The position numbers were made by a program, and so were the translations under genes. 46,632 nt of DNA from Bacteroidota bacterium (GTDB lineage: Bacteria; Bacteroidota; Bacteroidia; Chitinophagales; Saprospiraceae), in contig JAJRXG010000364.1 of NCBI GenBank assembly GCA_024276375.1, positions 1 through 46,632 on the forward strand, in the 5' to 3' direction. The notes beneath the pieces are model-generated. The model saw only the letters and a list, made by a program, of their open reading frames with translations. It did not search any database and was not told the DNA's origin. The stretch's first letter is position 1, and each line of letters begins with the position of its first letter. This document shows positions 17,742 to 27,049 of this stretch, in pieces.

Positions 17742-19040
17742 ATGAGTTTGAATAGAGATCAATCATCTCGTCTTTATAGTGAAGCCCAACAGTATTTTCC
17801 AGGTGGGGTCAATTCTCCCGTTCGGGCATTCAAATCAGTTTACGGCTCACCATTGTTCATTCGAAATGGACATGGAGCTATGATCTATGATGAAGATGGT
17901 AACCAATTTGTAGATTTTTGTGGTTCATGGGGTCCATTAATATTGGGGCACAACCATCCGGTGATCAAAGATGAGGTCATCCGGACGATCGAGAATGGAC
18001 TCAGTTTTGGGGCTCCTACGGTACATGGAAATGCCTTGGGGAAAATCATCGTTGACAATCACAGATTCATCGACAAATTGAGATTTGTAAGTTCCGGAAC
18101 AGAGGCCGTGATGTCTGCCATCCGGTTGGCAAGAGGATATACCGGCAAGAACAAAATTATCAAATTTGAAGGTTGCTACCACGGACATGTGGACTCCTTG
18201 CTCGTCAAAGCCGGATCGGGTCTTGCGACTTTCGGTGTATCTACAAGCTTGGGCATACCAAAGGGGTTTATCGATGAGACTATTGTATTGCAACTCAATG
18301 ATTTGGCGAGATTTGAAGAAGTCTTGGCGTCATCTTCTGATTCCATAGCATGTGTAATTTTAGAGCCTATTCCGGCCAACAACGGATTGCTGTTGCAGGA
18401 CAACAACTATCTGGCATGGCTGAGATTACTCTGTGACCAATATGGAGTACTGCTCATTTTTGACGAAGTCATTTCGGGATTCCGGGTGGGATTTGAAGGA
18501 GCATCGGGTTATTATAACATTCAACCTGATCTCATCACAATGGGCAAAATCATAGGAGGTGGCATGCCTGTTGGTGCCTTTGGAGGAAAGGCGGAGATAA
18601 TGAAAAAGATCTCCCCTGAGGGCGATGTATATCAAGCTGGAACCCTCAGCGCCAATCCGGTTGCTATGACGGCGGGCCTCGCCTGTCTGAATATTTGTTT
18701 GCAACCTGATTTCTACCAAGATCAAGAGAAAAGAACCAAAACTTTTGTAAGAAAAATCGAATCCCATATAGATGCCCAAGGATATGATATGCATATTCCG
18801 CAGATCGGATCCATTTTTTGGTTGGCATTTGGAAAGAAAAGAATCGTCACTCCCGATGATATCAATTCCGACAGTATGGGATTGTTCAAAGAGTTACACC
18901 GGTATTTGCTAGATCATGGTGTGTATCTAGGCCCGTCGGGCTATGAAGTGGGATTTGTTTCTATGTCACATACTCCCCAGCTTCTAGAGCGGAGTGCAGA
19001 GATCATATGCAACGCATTGGATCATATATTTAAACGATAG
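17742..19040 (+). CDS. hemL: glutamate-1-semialdehyde 2,1-aminomutase
   Basis: YFPGGVNSPVRAF, FVSSGTEAVMSAIRLARGYTGKNKIIKFEGCYHGH, LIFDEVISGFRVG, MGKIIGGGMPVGAFGG, AGTLSANPVAMTAGL. Confidence 0.95.
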   Translation: MSLNRDQSSRLYSEAQQYFPGGVNSPVRAFKSVYGSPLFIRNGHGAMIYDEDGNQFVDFCGSWGPLILGHNHPVIKDEVIRTIENGLSFGAPTVHGNALGKIIVDNHRFIDKLRFVSSGTEAVMSAIRLARGYTGKNKIIKFEGCYHGHVDSLLVKAGSGLATFGVSTSLGIPKGFIDETIVLQLNDLARFEEVLASSSDSIACVILEPIPANNGLLLQDNNYLAWLRLLCDQYGVLLIFDEVISGFRVGFEGASGYYNIQPDLITMGKIIGGGMPVGAFGGKAEIMKKISPEGDVYQAGTLSANPVAMTAGLACLNICLQPDFYQDQEKRTKTFVRKIESHIDAQGYDMHIPQIGSIFWLAFGKKRIVTPDDINSDSMGLFKELHRYLLDHGVYLGPSGYEVGFVSMSHTPQLLERSAEIICNALDHIFKR

Positions 19041-19045
19041 TAATT

Positions 19046-19978
19046 GTGATCAAGTGGTTGAGTATAAGTGTTTTAGTCTATTTGGTCGTTGGGATTAGCT
19101 GGTGGGGACTGCTGCTTTATGATAAAAACATACAATTATATCAGCTCAAACTAAGTATTGCTGAGAATCACCAACAAGCGTTCATCAATGAGGAATTCAA
19201 TAAGCAGAAGATGATGATCATTGGCGAGGGACTGTTTCTGGGTATTTCTATCCTCGGCGGTATCTTTATCGTATATAGGGCGGCTCGACATGAAATACAA
19301 AATATGCAACAACAGAGTGATTTTCTCCTCTCCGTATCTCATGAATTGAAATCCCCTATCGCGGCCATAAAACTGGCTTTACAGACTCTAAACAGAAGTG
19401 ACATTCCGCAACAGGCCACTTCCGAAATAAAAAATGCCGCTCTCAATGATGTTGACAGACTAGAGCAATTGGTGCAAAATATACTTCTATCTGCATCGAT
19501 AGCCGAACAAGGGTTGTCATTGATCAAAGAGCCAACCGAAGTAGGAGCTTTCATCCAATCGATTATAGAAGACTTCAGAAAGCGAACGCTCTCCGTTGAA
19601 TTTCGCTGGAGTCCGAACTCCGAAGAAAGCACCATCTTGATCGACCGTTTGATGATGCGTCAAGCGATAGCCAATATCCTTCAGAATGCTGTCAAATACT
19701 CGTATCCCGATACATCTGTTGATATAAGTTATACGACAAATACTGAGATTGTGCAGATTTTCATTCGCAACCAAGGGATAGGTATCGCCCAATCCAATAG
19801 AGACCAATTATTTAAACGATTTTATAGAAGTGTTGATGGAGAAATACGAAAAAAAGAAGGAACAGGAATCGGTCTTTACATAAGTAATGAGATTGTCAAA
19901 GCCCATAAAGGCTATATTAGAGTTGAAGGAGAAAGAGATAAGTATGCCTTGTTTGTTGTCAACTTACCTAGAGCATAA
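19046..19978 (+). CDS. sensor histidine kinase
   Basis: Two TM segments; H-box SVSHELKSPIAAIKLALQT, N-box IANILQNAVKYS, G-box GTGIGLYIS; GTG start. Confidence 0.9.
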   Translation: MIKWLSISVLVYLVVGISWWGLLLYDKNIQLYQLKLSIAENHQQAFINEEFNKQKMMIIGEGLFLGISILGGIFIVYRAARHEIQNMQQQSDFLLSVSHELKSPIAAIKLALQTLNRSDIPQQATSEIKNAALNDVDRLEQLVQNILLSASIAEQGLSLIKEPTEVGAFIQSIIEDFRKRTLSVEFRWSPNSEESTILIDRLMMRQAIANILQNAVKYSYPDTSVDISYTTNTEIVQIFIRNQGIGIAQSNRDQLFKRFYRSVDGEIRKKEGTGIGLYISNEIVKAHKGYIRVEGERDKYALFVVNLPRA

Positions 19979-20671
19979 ATGGATAAACAACGTACCATAC
20001 TCATCGTTGATGACGAGATTCATATCAGCAACTTGCTCAAGACAAATTTGAATCTCGAGGGATACAACACCATCGTTGCAGAAAATGGACAACAAGCACT
20101 AAACGTCATCGACAATAGACATATTGACTTAATATTACTTGATGTTATGCTGCCTGACATTTCTGGTATGGATTTGTGTGCAAAAATCAAGAGAGAAAGA
20201 AGGACGTTGCCCATCCTAATGCTCTCTGCGTTGGGGCAGTCCAACGACCGGATCAAAGGACTCCAGTCAGGAGCAGATGACTACTTGGGCAAACCCTTCA
20301 ATCTGACCGAATTATTGCTGAGAATTGAGAATGTTCTAGATCGTTATGTCCATCATCAATCAAATAATCTTGCCAAGTTCTCTCTTGGAGCAGCACAAAT
20401 AGATCTTGACAACTCTCTATTGATCCGTGATGGCGAGGTACATATCCTTACCGAGAAAGAAGTCTCATTGCTGCGATATATGATAAGACGATCAAATCAA
20501 GTGATCAATCGCAAAGAGATTCTTGATGAAGTCTGGGGCTATGATGTATATCCCACGACCCGAACGATCGATAATTTTGTCGCCAAGTATCGCAAACTAA
20601 TAGAGTCCAACCCCAACAAGCCCCAAGTTATAAAAACTGTCAGAGGTGTCGGCTATATTCTGATCCGCTAG
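19979..20671 (+). CDS. OmpR-family response regulator
   Basis: Receiver domain (ILIVDDEIH, LILLDVMLPDISGMDLC, GADDYLGKPF) and winged-helix C-terminus; abuts the kinase gene. Confidence 0.93.
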   Translation: MDKQRTILIVDDEIHISNLLKTNLNLEGYNTIVAENGQQALNVIDNRHIDLILLDVMLPDISGMDLCAKIKRERRTLPILMLSALGQSNDRIKGLQSGADDYLGKPFNLTELLLRIENVLDRYVHHQSNNLAKFSLGAAQIDLDNSLLIRDGEVHILTEKEVSLLRYMIRRSNQVINRKEILDEVWGYDVYPTTRTIDNFVAKYRKLIESNPNKPQVIKTVRGVGYILIR

Positions 20672-21414
20672 CTTGTGAGGATCCGATTGGTCTTATAGTC
20701 GTGTGCCTGCAACGTCCCGGCAATAGTGGCAAGTGGAGGAGCTATAAATACTCCGACAAGTGGGATGGCCAGAAGCAATATATAAATGAGCCCATTGGCA
20801 GTAAGCATACCTTTATGCCGCGGCATAAACTTCAAAGTATCTCGATAATTGAATTGCCGCTCTGCCCAAAAATCTATGTTGCCAAATCCTGCAAAGTAGG
20901 ATTGTACCAACATAATCATCGCGGTCGAAAGTACCCCAACTACCGGAACAAAACCAAGGATAAATAAGAATATAGTAATAGCGATCTCTCTGATGATGTT
21001 GCGCAACGAGATCCGCAATCCTCGAATCAACTCCTGCCCCATCGTTCGCAAACTCGTCCTGCGGTCAGTATCTCCATCAATATATGATTCTACCTTGGCA
21101 GACAAATCACTCATCAATGGAGCCGTAAATATGAGCATCAAGTACTTGAATATCGTCAGAAAGAAAATACTGCTAAAAATAACCGTTATCCAACTCCCTA
21201 CTCCTTGATTAAGAATGCCTATATCCCAAGGTATCAAAGACACCAACCAAGCCCCTAGTGACGTATGGGTATAATAAACAATGCTGATAGACAAGGTCAT
21301 AAGACCCAGTCCAATCAAACCTGAATAAACAAAGTATCGTCCTAAGCCCGCCCTCGAAACAAATGTGAGAGCTCGTAAATATGACACTATACCTTTGATG
21401 AACTCCACGACCAT
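20668..21414 (-). CDS. EI24 domain-containing (CysZ-like) membrane protein
   Basis: Multi-TM protein, FIKGIVSYLRALTFVSRAGLGRYFVYSG... Confidence 0.65.
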   Translation of the reverse strand: MVVEFIKGIVSYLRALTFVSRAGLGRYFVYSGLIGLGLMTLSISIVYYTHTSLGAWLVSLIPWDIGILNQGVGSWITVIFSSIFFLTIFKYLMLIFTAPLMSDLSAKVESYIDGDTDRRTSLRTMGQELIRGLRISLRNIIREIAITIFLFILGFVPVVGVLSTAMIMLVQSYFAGFGNIDFWAERQFNYRDTLKFMPRHKGMLTANGLIYILLLAIPLVGVFIAPPLATIAGTLQAHDYKTNRILTS

Positions 21415-21667
21415 GATCGCTAAAGTAGCCTAAATTAACAATATTTACCAGGCTATATATACAACCACCTCCGAATTATCGACCAAAAAGAAGACTTCAT
21501 TTGACCTTGTACTTTACAGAAAATCAAATCTGTTTGTCGCATGCAATTCACTTTTTGTATCAATACATATACTATCAATACCAATACTATGAACATAAAG
21601 GCGGAGCATCACCTTTCAGCACAAAAAAATAGATACTCCGGATGTCGATACTGATAATTGTCCTAGG

Positions 21668-23050
21668 CTAGGCTGCCGTGACTTTTTTACGCTTCGTCTT
21701 AAAGAGTTCCTTGACCTCCTTTTCATTAAGAAAGCCAATGTCTTGAAATACAGCAGTCACAAACTTCTTGATATCCTGATAATCCTTACTGCGCTTTTGA
21801 GTAAACTTGCGTAATAGCTTGCGGACATAAGACATACTTATCCCTTTTACACTTTGATTGAACTTCTCATTGTCCATGATATTCATGTAAACCATAAATA
21901 CCTTGTTTAACTCAAAGTACTCGTTAAAATCATCCACCGAAAGGTTGTTCAAAAAGGATTTAAACTTATCAAAAATAAAGTTTCTAAAGCAAGCATTTTC
22001 GAGAGAGGTTCCTCTATTGCTTTCATAATAAGTCTTACTCAATTCTATCGCTTCGGGATTGATATAGCCTTGCTTGCATATGGCAACCACCGTACTTAGA
22101 AACTTACCAAGGGATGACAAGTTGCCAAGGGCAACAACTGCTGACAATCTAGAGTAATCCTCATCCCGTACCACATGACTGCCCAACTGAATCTTATTTA
22201 ACGTGTTGAATATCGCATCCTCACCACCACTTTTATATTCGTCCAGTCTCTTGGCCAACTCTTTTTGCTCCGGCTTTTTCAAATCAAAGAACAAACCGAT
22301 AATCAGCAATATTTCAAGATGCTCCTCACTCATCCCGAGAGATGCGTTAGATACAAACCCTTTATTAAAATCATAGATGGCATTGCGTGTCTCAGAACTT
22401 AATCCAGCTCTAAATGACAAGAAATTAACGATAGACTTGTATTCGATTTTCACTTCTGCTCCCGAATGAGGAAGTGTAGCGGTCAAAAAGTTGAATGCTA
22501 CAAATTGCTTCGAATATTTCAGATGAGCGGTATGTCGTGACCGAATGTCGGTATACTTCACTTTCTTTTGTCCTAACAAGAAATTTTTCACCTGCTTGCT
22601 CCCTACTTCAGCAATTAAGTTGGTAATCCAAATATCACTACTCAAAGCAAATCCCACTTCTATGGTTTGACCGATGCGATTTTTAAGCAATTCAAAATTG
22701 GCAGAATTGGCAATGGAAAGAAGAATATTTTTAAAGTGCTCTTGAGGTCTGACATACTTGTAGTTGTCATTGAGAGCACCTCGCAACACAGAATAACCCA
22801 GAATTCGAGGCAAAAACAAACCTTCAAATCCTTCATCCAACAATTCTTCTTCAAAAGCCTCTAGCTGAAGGGGCGTCAACTCCGCTACTTTGATATGGAT
22901 CGCTTCAATCTTGGGTTCGAACATCTCTCTAAACGCTTCATATTCTTCTTCACCCTCCTCTTCCAAATACCTTTCAAGGAGTTCAGAATTCTGAATTTCC
23001 GCTTTCAATTCCTCCAAGGCGGACTTGTATTGGCCATCTAGCTCAGTCAT
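21668..23050 (-). CDS. hypothetical protein, 460 aa
   Basis: Long intact ORF, acidic/charged N-terminus, no motif recognised. Confidence 0.75.
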   Translation of the reverse strand: MTELDGQYKSALEELKAEIQNSELLERYLEEEGEEEYEAFREMFEPKIEAIHIKVAELTPLQLEAFEEELLDEGFEGLFLPRILGYSVLRGALNDNYKYVRPQEHFKNILLSIANSANFELLKNRIGQTIEVGFALSSDIWITNLIAEVGSKQVKNFLLGQKKVKYTDIRSRHTAHLKYSKQFVAFNFLTATLPHSGAEVKIEYKSIVNFLSFRAGLSSETRNAIYDFNKGFVSNASLGMSEEHLEILLIIGLFFDLKKPEQKELAKRLDEYKSGGEDAIFNTLNKIQLGSHVVRDEDYSRLSAVVALGNLSSLGKFLSTVVAICKQGYINPEAIELSKTYYESNRGTSLENACFRNFIFDKFKSFLNNLSVDDFNEYFELNKVFMVYMNIMDNEKFNQSVKGISMSYVRKLLRKFTQKRSKDYQDIKKFVTAVFQDIGFLNEKEVKELFKTKRKKVTAA

Positions 23051-23165
23051 GACATGAAAATATTTGTCAGTTAAATAAAAATATTGGGGTAGTCTCCAAG
23101 AGTAGAAGTCATTTAAGAGCGCATATTAAAATGAGTCCATATAGTAGAACACAATATGCACGCAA

Positions 23166-23858
23166 CTATTCTTCTCCTTCCTTGGTCTCATCTGTTGTTG
23201 CTTCAACTTCTTGTTCCGGCTCCGTTGTTGCTTCAACTTCTTCTGCTTGCTCTGTCGTCGCTTCAACTTCTTTTGTTGGCTCAACTTCCGCTACAGATTC
23301 TTGAGCCTTCTCTTCTTCTGTCACTTCAGTCATCGGCTCTTGGGCAGCGACTTCACTTCCCTCCGCACTATCTCCTTGCTCAACTGCTTCTTCAACTTGA
23401 AACTCCTTAACTGTTTCTTCTGCTGAATCTTCTTTCTTATAAACGGCTTCCGGTGTACCATTGACTGCTCTATGAAAGGCTAATCGCTCCTGTTTATAAG
23501 CCTCTCTTCTCTCATTGATTTTTGCTTCTTTTTGCTCAACATACGTATTGAACAATTGATCGGCTTCTTCTTGAGTCATAGCTCCTTTTGAAACACCACG
23601 TTGCAGGTGTTTTTTGTACATAACACCTTTAAATCTAAGAATTGATCGCGCCGTTTCAGTGGGTTGAGCTCCTAATTCTATCCACTCCAAAGCTCTCTGT
23701 ACATCTAATTCTATTGTTGCCGGTTTTGTCATCGGATTGTAGCTACCGATTTTCTCAATGAATTTTCCGTCACGAGGAGCTCTTGTATCGGCTACAACAA
23801 CATGATAATAGGGTTTTTTTCTGCGGCCACGTCGAGCCAGTCTGATTTTTACTGCCAT
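23166..23858 (-). CDS. rpsP: 30S ribosomal protein S16 with long Glu-rich C-terminal extension
   Basis: [42 protein letters not shown]; acidic repeat tail EVEATTE... Confidence 0.95.
   Translation of the reverse strand: MAVKIRLARRGRRKKPYYHVVVADTRAPRDGKFIEKIGSYNPMTKPATIELDVQRALEWIELGAQPTETARSILRFKGVMYKKHLQRGVSKGAMTQEEADQLFNTYVEQKEAKINERREAYKQERLAFHRAVNGTPEAVYKKEDSAEETVKEFQVEEAVEQGDSAEGSEVAAQEPMTEVTEEEKAQESVAEVEPTKEVEATTEQAEEVEATTEPEQEVEATTDETKEGEE
23191..23280. repeat. 30-nt tandem repeat (3 units) in the rpsP 3' coding region
   Basis: Units tctgttgttgcttcaacttcttgttccggc / tccgttgttgcttcaacttcttctgcttgc / tctgtcgtcgcttcaacttcttttgttggc. Confidence 0.8.
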
Positions 23859-23935
23859 TATTTTATTAATTTAATTGGATCAACCATACCTCATTTCATG
23901 ACTCTAATCATCTTGAGGATTATCAAAAACAGCCG

Positions 23936-23943
23936 CAAAGATA
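23936..23943 (-). promoter_or_regulatory. putative TAnnTTTG promoter for rpsP
   Basis: Minus-strand TATCTTTG exact match, ~78 nt upstream of rpsP ATG. Confidence 0.5.
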
Positions 23944-24046
23944 ATAATATTTCTACGATAAATTATATTATTAAGTCTAAAGACCATGAAGTGCTAAAAA
24001 GCATGCTTGGATTGCTCCAGATGGGATTGAACTTATCGATTGTACC

Positions 24047-24439
24047 CTATTCTGCCTCCAATGTATCCTTGAGTAAAAAGAAATTGAAGTCATATTTCTT
24101 AATTCTAGCATACAACTGCATCGAATCCTTTGTCAGTTGAAGGATCTGATAGTCGATGTTCATTTGACCTTTTTGACTAATTTTCTGACCGTCCAAGGCA
24201 TATTTAAAAATCAAATCCTCTTGAAGGAGATTGGTCTTAAGGATACTGTCCCCAAGAAATTCAAAATACGCATCTTTTAACGTAGTAGTTGGCCGACCTT
24301 CTCGAAATGCCTGCACCATATTCCATCTACCTTGAAGCAAAGAATGATCCGTTTTATCCACTTGACAGGATGTCAAGAGCACAAGAAGAATAAAAAACAA
24401 TATATGCCTAAGGCTAACCATATTCAATTCATAACGCAT
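24047..24439 (-). CDS. small hypothetical lipoprotein
   Basis: Lipobox LLTSC after hydrophobic segment; SLLQGRWNMVQAFREGR suggests a lipocalin-like domain. Start may be internal (24421). Confidence 0.6.
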   Translation of the reverse strand: MRYELNMVSLRHILFFILLVLLTSCQVDKTDHSLLQGRWNMVQAFREGRPTTTLKDAYFEFLGDSILKTNLLQEDLIFKYALDGQKISQKGQMNIDYQILQLTKDSMQLYARIKKYDFNFFLLKDTLEAE

Positions 24440-24468
24440 CGTTAGAAAGGCATCATACTTGGATTCGA

Positions 24469-24834
24469 CTATTTGACTCCAAATTTTTTCTCCTTGATCT
24501 TGGCTTTCTTACCCACTCTGTCACGCAAATAATATAGTTTCGCTCTACGTACCTTGCCTCGCTTATTTACTGTAATATCGATGATACTTGGAGCAGCAAA
24601 CGGAAAAATCCGTTCAACACCTATATTGCCCGACATTTTTCTGACAGTAAAGGTTTTGGTCGATCCCTCTCCTTTTATCTGTATAACGTCACCTTTATAT
24701 ATTTGAACGCGCTCCTTGGCACCTTCAACAATTTTATAGCTCACTGAAATATTATCTCCAGGATGAAAAACGGGATAATTCTGATCTTTACTTAATTCTT
24801 GCTGTACAAAGCTTATTGAATCCATGTCCGACAT
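24469..24834 (-). CDS. rplS: 50S ribosomal protein L19
   Basis: FHPGDNISVSYKIVEGAKERVQIYKGDVIQIKGEG...RVGKKAKIKEKKFG; start placed at 24834 because a TACCTTTG element overlaps the longer ORF start. Confidence 0.93.
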   Translation of the reverse strand: MSDMDSISFVQQELSKDQNYPVFHPGDNISVSYKIVEGAKERVQIYKGDVIQIKGEGSTKTFTVRKMSGNIGVERIFPFAAPSIIDITVNKRGKVRRAKLYYLRDRVGKKAKIKEKKFGVK

Positions 24835-24849
24835 TTTTAAAAAGAGCCG

Positions 24850-24857
24850 CAAAGGTA
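24850..24857 (-). promoter_or_regulatory. putative TAnnTTTG promoter for rplS
   Basis: Minus-strand TACCTTTG exact match, 15 nt upstream of the M7 start. Confidence 0.5.
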
Positions 24858-25063
24858 ACGCTTCTCTTCAATACTTTTATGTCTTTATTTTATTTTTTGC
24901 TTTGATTTGTGACAACAACAGCCTATTGTAGCCGTCTCTCGTCATATAAAGCGTTTCACTCAATACAATACTTTACTTATCCCAACTACATATCCCGATC
25001 GCTATCCGGTAAAATTATGCTAGGACGGTGTCTGGCTCTACCATATATAATCCGTATGACAAA

Positions 25064-25690
25064 TTAGTAGACATCAATAGATTGAGACTTCGGTAGATTT
25101 CGAACCAATAAACCCTCAATCACAAACCGACTTAGCTCACTATGCAAATCCAAGGCATTCATCGTATTGCCTTCTTGTGTATAAGTGTTATAAATCCATC
25201 TCACCGTTCCTAGAATAGCCCCGGCAATAATCCGTACATCAACATCTCTAAAAGCGCCCTCATCCACTCCGGCTCGGACGAGAATCTCTACTTTCTTCTC
25301 AAATAGCGCGCGGAGGCTGATATATTCTTCCTTTGAACTAGGTTGAAGGTGTCGCCATTCATTGATGACCAAAGCTACTTCATATGGTCGCTCAACAGTA
25401 ATCTGTATATGCAAGCGCAACAGGGCACTAATCTTTGCGATAGAATCTATCTGAGCACTCATGATATCATCCAACCCTCTGTGTAAAGCCTCAGAGATAC
25501 CCAGTAACAAATCCTCCAACAAAGCACTTTTAGAACTTGTATAGTTGTATATATTGGATACATCACACCCCATCTCCTGAGCCAAATCCCGCATGGTCAT
25601 CGCCTTAAATCCCTTACGGTTAATAAGACGAAGAGCAATCTGCTTAAAGCGCTTATGTCGCAATCGACTTGACAGTTTCCGGGTAATCAT
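25064..25690 (-). CDS. TetR/AcrR family transcriptional regulator
   Basis: N-terminal HTH (QIALRLINRKGFKAMTMRDLAQEMGCDVSNIYNYTSSKSALLEDLL). Confidence 0.88.
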   Translation of the reverse strand: MITRKLSSRLRHKRFKQIALRLINRKGFKAMTMRDLAQEMGCDVSNIYNYTSSKSALLEDLLLGISEALHRGLDDIMSAQIDSIAKISALLRLHIQITVERPYEVALVINEWRHLQPSSKEEYISLRALFEKKVEILVRAGVDEGAFRDVDVRIIAGAILGTVRWIYNTYTQEGNTMNALDLHSELSRFVIEGLLVRNLPKSQSIDVY

Positions 25691-25724
25691 CTATGCGAAA
25701 GTAAAAATAATTGTTTATTATTGC

Positions 25725-25740
25725 ATCAACAATTGTTGAT
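25725..25740. promoter_or_regulatory. 16-bp perfect palindrome, candidate TetR operator
   Basis: ATCAACAATTGTTGAT, self-complementary, in the TetR/hmgA divergent intergenic region. Confidence 0.5.
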
Positions 25741-25875
25741 ACAGTTTTAGATAAGCTCCAATCGAGCAGCGCTGTCGTACGAGGTAAGTTTTGAGAGTTC
25801 ATCGTATGATGCCGTACTGTTGTTATAGCTTGCATATCGATCATTGTACTCAATTTTCAAATTAAATAATTTGCT

Positions 25876-27036
25876 ATGCCCATATATCATAAATTAGGTC
25901 AGATACCCACTAAAAGGCATACCCAATTTCGTAAACCTTCAGGAGATCTGTATCACGAAGAGGTTTTTGGGACGATTGGATTTGACGGGATGTCGTCATT
26001 GTTGTATCACCACCACAGACCCACACAAGTGGCTGCCATCAGGACACCACGTGATGTCCAACCGATCATAGCTTTGGACAAAAACATCACTTCTCGGAAG
26101 TTCATCACATATGATGTACCGCCACAGGATGATTATCTTGATAGTCGCGTACCATTATTGGTCAATAACGATGTGTATGTAGGCGTTGCAGCACCCAAGA
26201 AGTCTCTCCGCTCGTATTTTTACAAAAATGCGGATGCGGATGAGCTGTTGTTCATTCACAAAGGACAAGGGGTTCTGAGAACGCAGTTGGGCAACATAGA
26301 CTTTGAATACGGAGATTACCTCGTTATACCTAGGGGCATGATCTATCAGATAGATTTTGAGAGTGAAGACAATCGCATCCTGTATGTCGAGTCGTTTCAT
26401 CCCATCTACACGCCCAAGAGATATCGCAACTGGTTTGGACAGCTATTGGAACATTCACCGTATTGTGAGCGGGACTATAAGTTGCCCACAGTATTGGAGA
26501 CATATGATGAGCAGGGTCAATACGTAATAAAAATAAAAAAAGAGGATACCCTTCATGAGTTGGTTTATGCCAGCCATCCGTTTGATGTAGTAGGATGGGA
26601 TGGATACAACTTTCCTTATGGTTTTTCGATTCACAATTTTGAACCGATCACCGGACGCATTCATATGCCTCCTCCGATACATCAGACATTTGAGACGTCG
26701 GCATATGTTATATGCTCGTTTTGTCCTAGGCTTTACGATTACCATCCACAGTCGATTCCTGCACCATATAACCATTCCAATATAGACAGTGATGAAGTGT
26801 TGTACTATGTCGATGGAGACTTTATGAGTCGCAACGATATTGCTCCGGGATACATCACATTGCATCCTGCTGGCATACCTCACGGGCCTCATCCGGGTGC
26901 ATATGAACGCAGTATTGGCAAGAAAGAGACGAGAGAGTTGGCCGTGATGATTGATACATTCAAGCCACTTAAAATAACACAAGCGGCCTTAGACATTCAA
27001 GATGGTTCTTATTTTCAGTCATGGCTATCACATTAA
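25876..27036 (+). CDS. hmgA: homogentisate 1,2-dioxygenase
   Basis: MPIYHKLGQIPTKRHTQFRKPSGDLYHEEVFGTIGFDG; cupin-like core; followed by fumarylacetoacetase. Confidence 0.88.
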   Translation: MPIYHKLGQIPTKRHTQFRKPSGDLYHEEVFGTIGFDGMSSLLYHHHRPTQVAAIRTPRDVQPIIALDKNITSRKFITYDVPPQDDYLDSRVPLLVNNDVYVGVAAPKKSLRSYFYKNADADELLFIHKGQGVLRTQLGNIDFEYGDYLVIPRGMIYQIDFESEDNRILYVESFHPIYTPKRYRNWFGQLLEHSPYCERDYKLPTVLETYDEQGQYVIKIKKEDTLHELVYASHPFDVVGWDGYNFPYGFSIHNFEPITGRIHMPPPIHQTFETSAYVICSFCPRLYDYHPQSIPAPYNHSNIDSDEVLYYVDGDFMSRNDIAPGYITLHPAGIPHGPHPGAYERSIGKKETRELAVMIDTFKPLKITQAALDIQDGSYFQSWLSH

Positions 27037-27049
27037 ATAAAACTAAAGT

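Noticed and set aside
25653-25853. 66-aa minus-strand ORF overlapping the TetR 5' end
   Set aside because: Covers the palindrome and promoter region of the TetR/hmgA intergenic space; no protein features.
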